Part shown: positions 53,094 through 59,951 of the stretch, in pieces | Layout of the letters: each line of letters starts with the position of its first letter | How positions within the stretch are numbered: position 1 is the first letter of the stretch | Source of the DNA: Inquilinus sp052078665 | GTDB lineage: Bacteria > Pseudomonadota > Alphaproteobacteria > DSM-16000 > Inquilinaceae | Assembly: GCF_052078665.1 (NCBI RefSeq) | Contig: NZ_JBQJIK010000017.1 | Span: 40,650-104,649 of the forward strand | DNA: 64,000 bases | Reading direction: 5' to 3' | Notes under the pieces: model-generated | Database searches by the model: none | Seen by the model: only the letters and a program-made list of their open reading frames with translations | What the model was told of the DNA's origin: nothing | Program-made: the position numbers and the translations under genes

Positions 53094-55094
53094 ATGGACC
53101 ACGATTCCACCCTGTCGCGCGTTCAGCGCTACGAGCAGCAGGACGACCGCAGCAGCAACCTCTCCGACAATCCGACCATGGGCGACATCGTCAACGCCCG
53201 CTTCGGCCGGCGCGGCATGCTGCGCGGCGCCCTGGCCGTCTCGGCGATCAGCGCGGTGGCGGGCCCGGCCGCGTTCCTGTCCAGCCGCCCGGCGCAGGCG
53301 CAGGCCGCCGCGGCCTCGCGCTACGTCTTCGAGGAGCTCGAGGCCGGCGTCGACGCCAAGCATCATGTGGCCGAGGGCTACGACGCCGACATCCTGATCC
53401 GCTGGGGCGACCCGGTGGTCAAGGGCGCGCCGGCCTTCGACGTGCAGAAGCAGACCGCCGACGCGCAGGAGAAGCAGTTCGGCTACAACAACGACTACAT
53501 CGGCTACGTGCCGCTGCCGCTGGGCTCCACTGCGAGCGACCACGGCCTGCTGGTGGTGAACCACGAATACACCGACGCCGCGATCATGTTCCCCGGCCTC
53601 GCCGACGCGAAGGGCGAGTTCGAGCTGTCGCAGGTGACCAAGGAGCAGGTCGACATCGAGATGGCCGCGCACGGCCAGTCGGTGATCGAGATCAAGCGTG
53701 GCGCCGACGGCAAATGGGCCGTGGTGCCCGACAGCACCTATGGCCGCCGCATTACCGCGCTGTCGACCGAGTTCCTGGTCACCGGCCCGGCCGCCGGCCA
53801 CGACCGGCTGAAGACCAAGGCCGACCCGAGCGGCAGCAAGGTGATCGGCACCATCAACAACTGCGCCGGCGGCACCACCCCTTGGGGCACCACGTTGCAT
53901 GCCGAGGAGAACTTCAACGGCTATTTCGGCGGCGAGCTGAAGGACGACCATCCGGAGGCCCGCAACTACAAGCGCTATGGGATGGGCGAGGCGGAATACG
54001 CCTGGAGCCTGCACCATGACCGCTTCGACCTGGTCAAGGAGCCGAACGAGGCCAACCGCTTCGGCTGGGTGGTCGAGATCGACCCGACCGACCCGACCTC
54101 GACCCCGAAGAAGCGCACTGCGCTGGGCCGCTTCAAGCATGAGGGCGCCGAGAGCATCGTCGCCAAGGACGGCCGCGTGGTGTTCTACGCCGGCGACGAC
54201 CAGCGCTTCGACTACCTGTACAAGTTCGTCACCGCCGGCAAGTTCGACCCGAACAACCGGGCGGCGAATCTGGACCTGATGGACGAGGGCACGCTGTACG
54301 TCGCCAGGTTCGACGCCGACGGCAAGCTCGCCTGGATGCCGGTGGTGTTCGGCCAGGGCCCGCTGACCGAGGCCAATGGCTTCAAGAGCCAGGCCGACGT
54401 GCTGATCGAGACCCGCCGCGCCGGCGACCTGCTGGGCGCCACCAAGATGGACCGGCCGGAGGACGTGCAGCCGAACCCGGTGAACGGCAAGGTCTACGTC
54501 ATGCTGACCAACAACGATCGGCGCAAGGCCGAGCAGGTCGACGCCGCCAACCCGCGGCCGGAGAACAGGTTCGGCCATATCGTCGAGATCACGCCGGCGG
54601 ATGGCGACCACGCCGCCACCGCGGGGACCTGGGACCTGCTGGTGAAGTGCGGCGACCCGGCCGTCGCCGAGGTCGGCGCCACCTTCCACCCGGGCACCAG
54701 CAAGAACGGCTGGTTCGGGTCGCCCGACAATTGCGAGATCGACGCCGACGGTCGGCTGTGGGTCTCGACCGACGGCAACAACTTCAAATACAGCGGCCGC
54801 GCCGACGGCATCTGGGGGCTGGAGACCGAGGGCGAGGCCCGCGGCACCGGCAAGCTGTTCTTCCGGGTCCCGGTCGGCGCCGAGATGTGCGGCCCGAAGA
54901 TCACCCCGGACATGACCGCTTTCTTCGTCGCGGTGCAGCATCCGGGCGAAGGCGGCAAGGAGTGGCCGGAATTCGGCCGCCCCAGCACCTTCGCCGACCC
55001 GTCGACCCGCTGGCCCGACTTCCAGGACGGTATGCCGCCGCGCCCCTCGGTGGTGGTGATCACCAAGCAGGGCGGCGGCAAGATCGGGGTTTGA
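53094..55094 (+). CDS. phoX: alkaline phosphatase PhoX family protein, Tat-exported
   Basis: 666-aa DUF839/PhoX protein. A twin-arginine signal (FGRRGMLRGALAVS, Arg39-Arg40) with a leading extension of 38 residues is typical for PhoX. The mature beta-propeller carries LLVVNHEYTDAAIMFPG, NCAGGTTPWGTTLHAEENF and MDRPEDVQPNPVNGKVYVMLTNN, which match the Ca/Fe-binding motifs of the family. It releases phosphate from esters in the periplasm. GAGGGG precedes the ATG. A PhoB box lies upstream and a strong terminator downstream. Confidence 0.94.
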   Translation: MDHDSTLSRVQRYEQQDDRSSNLSDNPTMGDIVNARFGRRGMLRGALAVSAISAVAGPAAFLSSRPAQAQAAAASRYVFEELEAGVDAKHHVAEGYDADILIRWGDPVVKGAPAFDVQKQTADAQEKQFGYNNDYIGYVPLPLGSTASDHGLLVVNHEYTDAAIMFPGLADAKGEFELSQVTKEQVDIEMAAHGQSVIEIKRGADGKWAVVPDSTYGRRITALSTEFLVTGPAAGHDRLKTKADPSGSKVIGTINNCAGGTTPWGTTLHAEENFNGYFGGELKDDHPEARNYKRYGMGEAEYAWSLHHDRFDLVKEPNEANRFGWVVEIDPTDPTSTPKKRTALGRFKHEGAESIVAKDGRVVFYAGDDQRFDYLYKFVTAGKFDPNNRAANLDLMDEGTLYVARFDADGKLAWMPVVFGQGPLTEANGFKSQADVLIETRRAGDLLGATKMDRPEDVQPNPVNGKVYVMLTNNDRRKAEQVDAANPRPENRFGHIVEITPADGDHAATAGTWDLLVKCGDPAVAEVGATFHPGTSKNGWFGSPDNCEIDADGRLWVSTDGNNFKYSGRADGIWGLETEGEARGTGKLFFRVPVGAEMCGPKITPDMTAFFVAVQHPGEGGKEWPEFGRPSTFADPSTRWPDFQDGMPPRPSVVVITKQGGGKIGV

Positions 55095-55135
55095 GGTTTA
55101 GGAAAGTCGCATAACCGTATGATAATCTTATAGAT

Positions 55136-55223
55136 CGCCATTGCGAGCGCAGCGAAGCAATCCAGGGCCGTTTGCTCCAACCCTGGATTGCTTCGTCGGC
55201 TTCGCCTCCTCGCAATAACGGCG
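55136..55223. repeat. intergenic palindromic element, type B
   Basis: Left arm 55136-55167 and right arm 55181-55223 are imperfect inverted copies (right arm 10 or so bases longer) joined by a 13-bp centre. Inner arms read CAATCCAGGG / CCCTGGATTG; the outer parts contain TTGCGAG...GCGAAG. It is a dispersed palindrome of the type scattered between alphaproteobacterial genes. It differs from the element at 49 kb except for the shared ATCCAG edge. Confidence 0.85.
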
Positions 55224-55241
55224 AGGGTTGTCGGAGACCCG

Positions 55242-55268
55242 AACCTCCCCTCGCGGGGAGGTTTTTTT
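55242..55268 (+). terminator. rho-independent terminator after phoX
   Basis: AACCTCCCC (55242-55250), a TCGC loop, GGGGAGGTT (55255-55263), with a seven-T run at 55262-55268. It lies 148 bp after phoX, beyond the palindromic element, and before the next gene. Confidence 0.93.
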
Positions 55269-55355
55269 GTCGCTTCCCCGCTGTCGATCTTGCGGTGCAG
55301 TCGACCCATATCGATAGTGGCGCGGGTTTCGCGAGACGATCGGACCACACGGATC

Positions 55356-55754
55356 ATGAGACGCCTGAACGCGGCCGCCGCGGCCGCCATCATCGCCCTG
55401 CTCGGGCTGGTCAGCGCCGCCCGGGCGCAGAGCGACGACCTGTATGTGCTGGGCATCGCCCTGTTCGTCGCCTGCGTCGGCAGCGTCATGCTGCTGATCA
55501 AGCAGCATTTCGACGCCCGCGACGAGCGGCCGAGCCGCGCCTTCCTGCCGAGCGAGCCGGAGTCCTGCTTCGTGGTGACCTTCCTGCTCGGGATTCTGGC
55601 CGTCATCGGGCTGATCGCGGCGACCTCGCCCGAGCTGTACCGGGTCGGGCTGGGCGTGTTCATCGTCAGCGTCCTCGGCGCCGGCGCGGCCCTGAAACGG
55701 GGCTACGACCTGGTCGACCGCGGGCATGCCCGGGACCATGCAGATGCGCATTGA
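55356..55754 (+). CDS. small membrane protein, function unknown
   Basis: 132 aa. An N-terminal hydrophobic stretch (AAAAAAIIALLGLVSAARA) looks like a signal peptide or first helix, followed by three further hydrophobic segments (around LYVLGIALFVACVGSVMLLI, FVVTFLLGILAVIGLIAAT and VGLGVFIVSVLGAGAAL). The C-terminus is charged and His-rich (GHARDHADAH). I recognise no family. Its codon use fits the surrounding genes, and it follows the phoX terminator, so it has its own promoter. An ATG at 55356 is the only good start. Confidence 0.6.
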   Translation: MRRLNAAAAAAIIALLGLVSAARAQSDDLYVLGIALFVACVGSVMLLIKQHFDARDERPSRAFLPSEPESCFVVTFLLGILAVIGLIAATSPELYRVGLGVFIVSVLGAGAALKRGYDLVDRGHARDHADAH

Positions 55755-55805
55755 AGCCATGCGTTGCGACGGCCCGCCGCAGCCCCGAACCCGGCATCTG
55801 ATTGC

Positions 55806-56000
55806 TTGACAATTTTGCGTTCGCCCCCAAATCCATAGGGCGGCCGGTGATGGTTCGTCCCCCCGACCATCACCAAGATCCTCCGATGGGATCGATTTAG
55901 CCGTCAGCCGGGCCGGACGCTCCCTTCCCCTCCGAGCGGATCGGACCCAGGCTTAAGAACGGCCCCGACGCATCCCCCCGCGTCGGGGCCACTTCTTTTT
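55806..56000 (+). ncRNA. candidate structured small RNA with C-rich loops
   Basis: Four consecutive hairpins follow a TTGACA at 55806-55811 in a 444-bp gene-free region. H1: GGTGATGGT/ACCATCACC (55846-55874), loop containing six C. H2: GATCC/GGATC (55877-55893). H3: GGG-CCG-CGCTC against GAGCG-CGG-CCC with bulges (55910-55948), loop CCTTCCCCTCC. H4: GGCCCCGACGC/GCGTCGGGGCC (55961-55990), loop ATCCCCCC, then ACTTCTTTTT. H4 is a good terminator. C-rich loops that can pair with Shine-Dalgarno sequences are known in alphaproteobacterial anti-SD sRNAs. A -10 box is not clear, so the 5' end (about 55840) is a guess. It could instead be the 3' UTR of the upstream gene. Confidence 0.5.
55961..56000 (+). 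terminator. rho-independent terminator ending the candidate RNA
   Basis: A perfect 11-bp stem, GGCCCCGACGC (55961-55971) and GCGTCGGGGCC (55980-55990), with an 8-nt C-rich loop, followed by ACTTCTTTTT. It lies about 207 bp beyond the small membrane protein gene and 199 bp before ppc. Confidence 0.85.
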
Positions 56001-56198
56001 CCGGTTCAGGGTTCAGCCGCAACATATTGGATTTTATCGATTTCGGCAGCAATGCCGATCTCCCTCAAGGACTGGCGACTTTCGAATCTGTCGCTGGCCG
56101 GCCGATTTCCTTCGCCAAAGCGATTGACAAGCCCTTCGCAGCGCAACATGGATGCATGACGCAGTTGCAGCATCGCGGCTGCCGCACGGGGATGCACC
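56001..56198 (+). other. gene-free leader of the PEPC homologue
   Basis: 198 bp between the terminator at 56000 and the PEPC start. It is less GC-rich than its surroundings. A TTGACA at 56124-56129 could be a -35, but the expected -10 position reads CATGGA, a poor match. A short reading frame from 56027 has no gene-like features. Confidence 0.4.
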
Positions 56199-59150
56199 AT
56201 GCCGGATACGCGCCCAGCCACGCCTCGGCCGGAGGACCCGCCCCTCGCCCGCGAGCTGACCCAGCTGCTGAAGCGCTACGAGAAGTCCCAGCGCGAGGAC
56301 CCCTTCGCCAACCCGATCCAGCATCTGGCGCTGGAGCTGTCGCGCCGCCTGGCCGACGGCAAGCTGGGCTATCGCGACATCGAGGAGTTGATCGGCCATC
56401 TGACGATCGAGGGCTTCAGCCACCGCGCCGCCCGGCTCGGCCGCTATCTCGGCGAGACCGGGCCCGAGGCCAATGACGCGACGCTGCGCGCCCTGTTCCA
56501 GCGCCTGGCGCAGGACGAGGTGGGCAACACCGTGCCCTTCGCCGCCTTCCGCCGCCGGGTCGAAAGCGAGGCCTTCGGCGCCGTCTTCACCGCCCATCCG
56601 ACCTTCAACCTGTCCGGCGCCCTGATGGCCGACCTGGCGGTGCTGGCGGTCGGCCGCACCGCCGACGGCACGCCACTGACCGAGGAGGCCCGGGCTGCCC
56701 TGCTGGCCCGCGCCGCCGCGGTCGAGCACCGGCCGGACGAGGATCTCAGCCTGGCGCGCGAGCACGCTCTGTCGCTCGACGCCATCGCCAATGCCCGCGC
56801 CGCGCTCGGCCGCGCCTGGGGCATCCTGCTGGACGTCGCCCGCGACGCCTATCCGGAGGACTGGCGCAGCCTGACGCCGCGGCTGGTCACCCTGGCCTCC
56901 TGGGTCGGCTACGACCTCGACGGCCGCTCCGACATCCGCTGGACCGACACGCTGCACAAGCGCCTGCTGGTCCAGGCCGTGCAGCTCGACCACTACCTGT
57001 CCGAGGTGCGGGCGATCCGGTCGCAGGTGCCGCGCGGCGCCGCCGACCTGTTGGAGACGCTGGACCTGCTGGAGAGCCGGGTGGCGCTGGCCATTGCCCA
57101 GATCCGGGACGAGGTCGCCGCCTTCGCCGTGGCCGATCCGGGCACCGCCGCCGGGCGCGAGCAGATCCGTGTGATCAGCCAGCGCATCCATGCCGGCCAG
57201 GCGCTGCGCCTGACCGAATCCGCCAGCCTGATCGCGATCGTCGACCGGGCGCTGGAGCGCACCGACGACCCCGACCTGTCGCGCCGCTTCTGCCTGCTGC
57301 GGGCCGAGCTGGCGACGCATGGGCTGGGCGCCGCCCACACCCATGTGCGGATCAACGCCACCCAGGTGCACAACGCCATCCGCAAGGCGGTCGGCATGGT
57401 GTCCGACCCGAACGACCCGCGCTACCGGCAATCCTATCTCGACCGGCTGAACGCGCTGCTCGACGCGGTCGAGCCGGTGACGGTGAATTTCGGCTCGCTG
57501 CTGTCGGAGCGCACCTCGGTCAAGCGCCTGTTCATGCTGCTGGCGCAGATGCTGAAATACAACGACCGCTCGGCGCCGATCCGCTTCCTGATCGCCGAGA
57601 GCGAGAGCGCCCTGACCTGCCTGACCGCGCTGTACTACGCCCGGCTGTTCGGGGTCGACGGCATGGTCGACATCTCGCCGCTGTTCGAGACCGAGAAGGC
57701 GCTGGAAAACGGCAGCCGGATCATCGAGCAGCTGCTGGAGAACCCGCATTACCGCGACTACGTCCGCCGCCGCGGCCGGGTCTGCGTCCAGACCGGCTAT
57801 TCCGACGCCGGGCGCTATCTCGGCCAGACCCCGGCCGGCGCCTCGATCGAGCGGCTGCGCCTCCGGCTGATCCGGGTGGTCGCCAAGGCCGGGCTGCCGG
57901 ACGTGCAACTGCTGATCTTCGACACCCATGGCGACTCGATCGGCCGCGGCTGCCATCCCGGCGGCATCGCCGACCGCCTGTCCTATGTCGATCCGCCGGC
58001 GACCCGGGCCTTCATGGCCAGCCAGGGCGTCGCCTTCAAGCAGGAGGTCAGCTTCCAGGGCGGCGACGGATACCTGTACTTCGCCCATCCCGACATGGCC
58101 TATGCCGTGGTCACCCGCATCCTCGAGCACATCCTGGCCGAGGTCGACGGCACCCAGGACGGCAAGGTGGCGGACGACCCGTTCTACGACGAGGCCTCCT
58201 ACATCCGCGAGTTCTTCACCACGGTGAAGGAGTTCCAGGTCCGGCTGATGCAGAGCCGCGACTACGGCGTGCTGCTGCAGGCGCTAGGCCCGAACCTGCT
58301 GTTCCCCTCCGGCAGCCGCGCCACCAAGCGGCAGCACGAGGACCCGAGCGAGCTGGACCACGCCATGCCGTCGCAACTGCGCGCCATCCCGCACAACGCG
58401 ATCCTGATGCAGCTCGGCCTGCTGGCCAACAGCGTCGGCGGCGCCGGCGCTGCCATCGCCAAGGACCCGGAGCGGTTCCGCGAGCTCTACGCCGCCTCGC
58501 CGCGGTTCCGGCAGTTGATCGGCATCGTCACCTACGGCACCTCGGCCAGCAACCCGGCGGCAATGCGGTCCTATATCGACGCGCTCGACCCCGGCTCCTG
58601 GATCATCCGCGCCGCCGCCACCGGCGACCGCGAGCTGGCGGACCGGATGGTGGCGCTGTCCGGCCATCTCGAGCCGATGCCGGTGTACGAGCGGCAGAGC
58701 CGCGTCTTCCGCGCCCTGCACAAGGATTTCATCCTGCTGCGCGAGGGGCTGGAGAGCGTGGCCGACGAGGCGCCGCATGTCGACGCCGCCAGCCGCGACG
58801 CGCTGGCCGTGCTGCACGCGGTGCGGCTGGCGCTGATCCAGGAGATCTTCCTGCTGGCGATGCGGATCCCGGAATTCTCCAGCCGGCACAACCTCACCGT
58901 GAAGCAGGTGATCGCCCGCATCCTGCATCTCGACGTGCTGCCGGCGGTGACGTCGCTGGAGGAGATCTTCCCGCTGACCGAGGACACCATCGCCGTGGCC
59001 GATTTCGGCGAGGCCGCGAGCTACAGCTCGGATGAGAGCCAGAACTACCAGTTCGAGAACGAGCGGATCTTCCGGCCGATGCGGCAGCTGTACGGCCTGG
59101 TGCGCCGGGTCTCGGCCGCGGTGGTGCACCGCACCGGCTTCTTCGGGTAG
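56199..59150 (+). CDS. ppc: phosphoenolpyruvate carboxylase family protein with altered active-site motifs
   Basis: 983 aa, full PEPC length and alignable end to end. The first catalytic motif is present (His133 in VFTAHPTFN). The second, normally GYSDSxKD, reads GYSDAGRYLG (533-542), so the Lys is Arg539. The third, normally FHGRGGSIGRGG, reads FDTHGDSIGRGC (574-585): the first Arg is His577 while the second Arg583 remains. The C-terminal RNTG that closes active and allosteric sites reads HRTGFFG. Canonical PEPC makes oxaloacetate from PEP and bicarbonate; these changes mean that activity or substrate may differ. GGGGAT stands before the ATG. Confidence 0.85.
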   Translation: MPDTRPATPRPEDPPLARELTQLLKRYEKSQREDPFANPIQHLALELSRRLADGKLGYRDIEELIGHLTIEGFSHRAARLGRYLGETGPEANDATLRALFQRLAQDEVGNTVPFAAFRRRVESEAFGAVFTAHPTFNLSGALMADLAVLAVGRTADGTPLTEEARAALLARAAAVEHRPDEDLSLAREHALSLDAIANARAALGRAWGILLDVARDAYPEDWRSLTPRLVTLASWVGYDLDGRSDIRWTDTLHKRLLVQAVQLDHYLSEVRAIRSQVPRGAADLLETLDLLESRVALAIAQIRDEVAAFAVADPGTAAGREQIRVISQRIHAGQALRLTESASLIAIVDRALERTDDPDLSRRFCLLRAELATHGLGAAHTHVRINATQVHNAIRKAVGMVSDPNDPRYRQSYLDRLNALLDAVEPVTVNFGSLLSERTSVKRLFMLLAQMLKYNDRSAPIRFLIAESESALTCLTALYYARLFGVDGMVDISPLFETEKALENGSRIIEQLLENPHYRDYVRRRGRVCVQTGYSDAGRYLGQTPAGASIERLRLRLIRVVAKAGLPDVQLLIFDTHGDSIGRGCHPGGIADRLSYVDPPATRAFMASQGVAFKQEVSFQGGDGYLYFAHPDMAYAVVTRILEHILAEVDGTQDGKVADDPFYDEASYIREFFTTVKEFQVRLMQSRDYGVLLQALGPNLLFPSGSRATKRQHEDPSELDHAMPSQLRAIPHNAILMQLGLLANSVGGAGAAIAKDPERFRELYAASPRFRQLIGIVTYGTSASNPAAMRSYIDALDPGSWIIRAAATGDRELADRMVALSGHLEPMPVYERQSRVFRALHKDFILLREGLESVADEAPHVDAASRDALAVLHAVRLALIQEIFLLAMRIPEFSSRHNLTVKQVIARILHLDVLPAVTSLEEIFPLTEDTIAVADFGEAASYSSDESQNYQFENERIFRPMRQLYGLVRRVSAAVVHRTGFFG

Positions 59151-59169
59151 ACAGGCGGGCGAGGGCATC

Positions 59170-59188
59170 GGTATGATAATATCATACC
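59170..59188. promoter_or_regulatory. palindromic operator of the toxin-antitoxin pair
   Basis: Perfect 9-1-9 inverted repeat GGTATGATAATATCATACC, 20-38 bp before the antitoxin ATG. It contains a TATGAT/TATAAT-like -10, so binding of a ribbon-helix-helix antitoxin would cover the promoter. It is an AT-rich island in GC-rich DNA. Confidence 0.75.
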
Positions 59189-59208
59189 GGGTGTCTCTAG
59201 GAGGCCGC

Positions 59209-59490
59209 ATGTCCGCCACCGAAAAACGCACCTTCAGCCTGCCGGCCGAGCAGGCCGCCTTTATCGACCAGCTTGTTGCCTCGGGCGCCTATGCCACGAG
59301 CAGTGAAGTGATCCGTGCTGGCCTGCGCGCTCTCCAGGAGCGCGATGCCGCCGTGGAGCGTTGGCTGCGCGAGGAAGTGGCGCCGGCCTACGACGCCTGG
59401 AAGGAGGACCCTTCCAGAGTCATCCCGATCGACAAGGTGTTCGACAGTCTCCGCGCGCATCACGCCGCCCGCCTCAAGGGGGAGGTGTGA
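59209..59490 (+). CDS. ParD-like ribbon-helix-helix antitoxin
   Basis: 93 aa. The N-terminal RHH DNA-binding unit is RTFSLPAEQAAFIDQLVASG, followed by AYATSSEVIRAGLRALQERD, the CC2985/ParD pattern; the C-terminal half (REEVAPAYDAWKEDPSRVIP) would wrap the toxin. AGGAGG precedes the ATG by 4-5 bases. It neutralises the toxin encoded immediately downstream and likely autoregulates through the palindrome upstream. Confidence 0.9.
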   Translation: MSATEKRTFSLPAEQAAFIDQLVASGAYATSSEVIRAGLRALQERDAAVERWLREEVAPAYDAWKEDPSRVIPIDKVFDSLRAHHAARLKGEV

Positions 59491-59804
59491 AGCGTCGCCG
59501 CGTCGTTCTGTTGCCGGAAGCGCAGGCGGACCTGAGATGGATATACGATACCATCGATCATGCCGCGGGCCCGGTCACGGCCATGCGCTATATCGAGCGT
59601 ATCGAGACCTATTGCCGTGGTTTCGACTACGCCTCGAAACGCGGCACCCTCCGAAACGATCTGCGGCCTGGGCTTCGCATCGTCGGCTTCGAGCGCCGCG
59701 TGACCGTGGCCTTTGCTGTGGAAGCCGACGACGTGGTGATTTTCCGCTTGTTCTATGGCGGTGCCAACTGGGAGGCCGAACTGGCCGAGGGTAGCGAGAC
59801 CTGA
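59487..59804 (+). CDS. ParE/RelE-family toxin
   Basis: 105 aa beginning with GTG, which overlaps the antitoxin stop as GTGA; GGGGGAGG lies just upstream. The ParE pattern is clear: VVLLPEAQADLRWIYDTID, RYIERIETYCRGF, LRPGLRIVGFERRVTVAF and DVVIFRLFYGGANWE. ParE toxins usually inhibit gyrase, RelE toxins cleave mRNA; this sequence looks closer to ParE. The pair is intact in reading frame, so it is probably functional. Confidence 0.9.
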   Translation: MKRRRVVLLPEAQADLRWIYDTIDHAAGPVTAMRYIERIETYCRGFDYASKRGTLRNDLRPGLRIVGFERRVTVAFAVEADDVVIFRLFYGGANWEAELAEGSET

Positions 59805-59951
59805 TCCCTGCCCTTTTTGGTGCGACGCGCCAGGCACCGTCTTCAGGCAGGCGGACCGCGCGCCCGACAGCGTCCCGGCCGCTGCCCCATTCCACCGCCG
59901 GCCGCGCTGGTCTAGACAGGAGGCAACAGATCCTCCAGCGGCCGAGATCCG

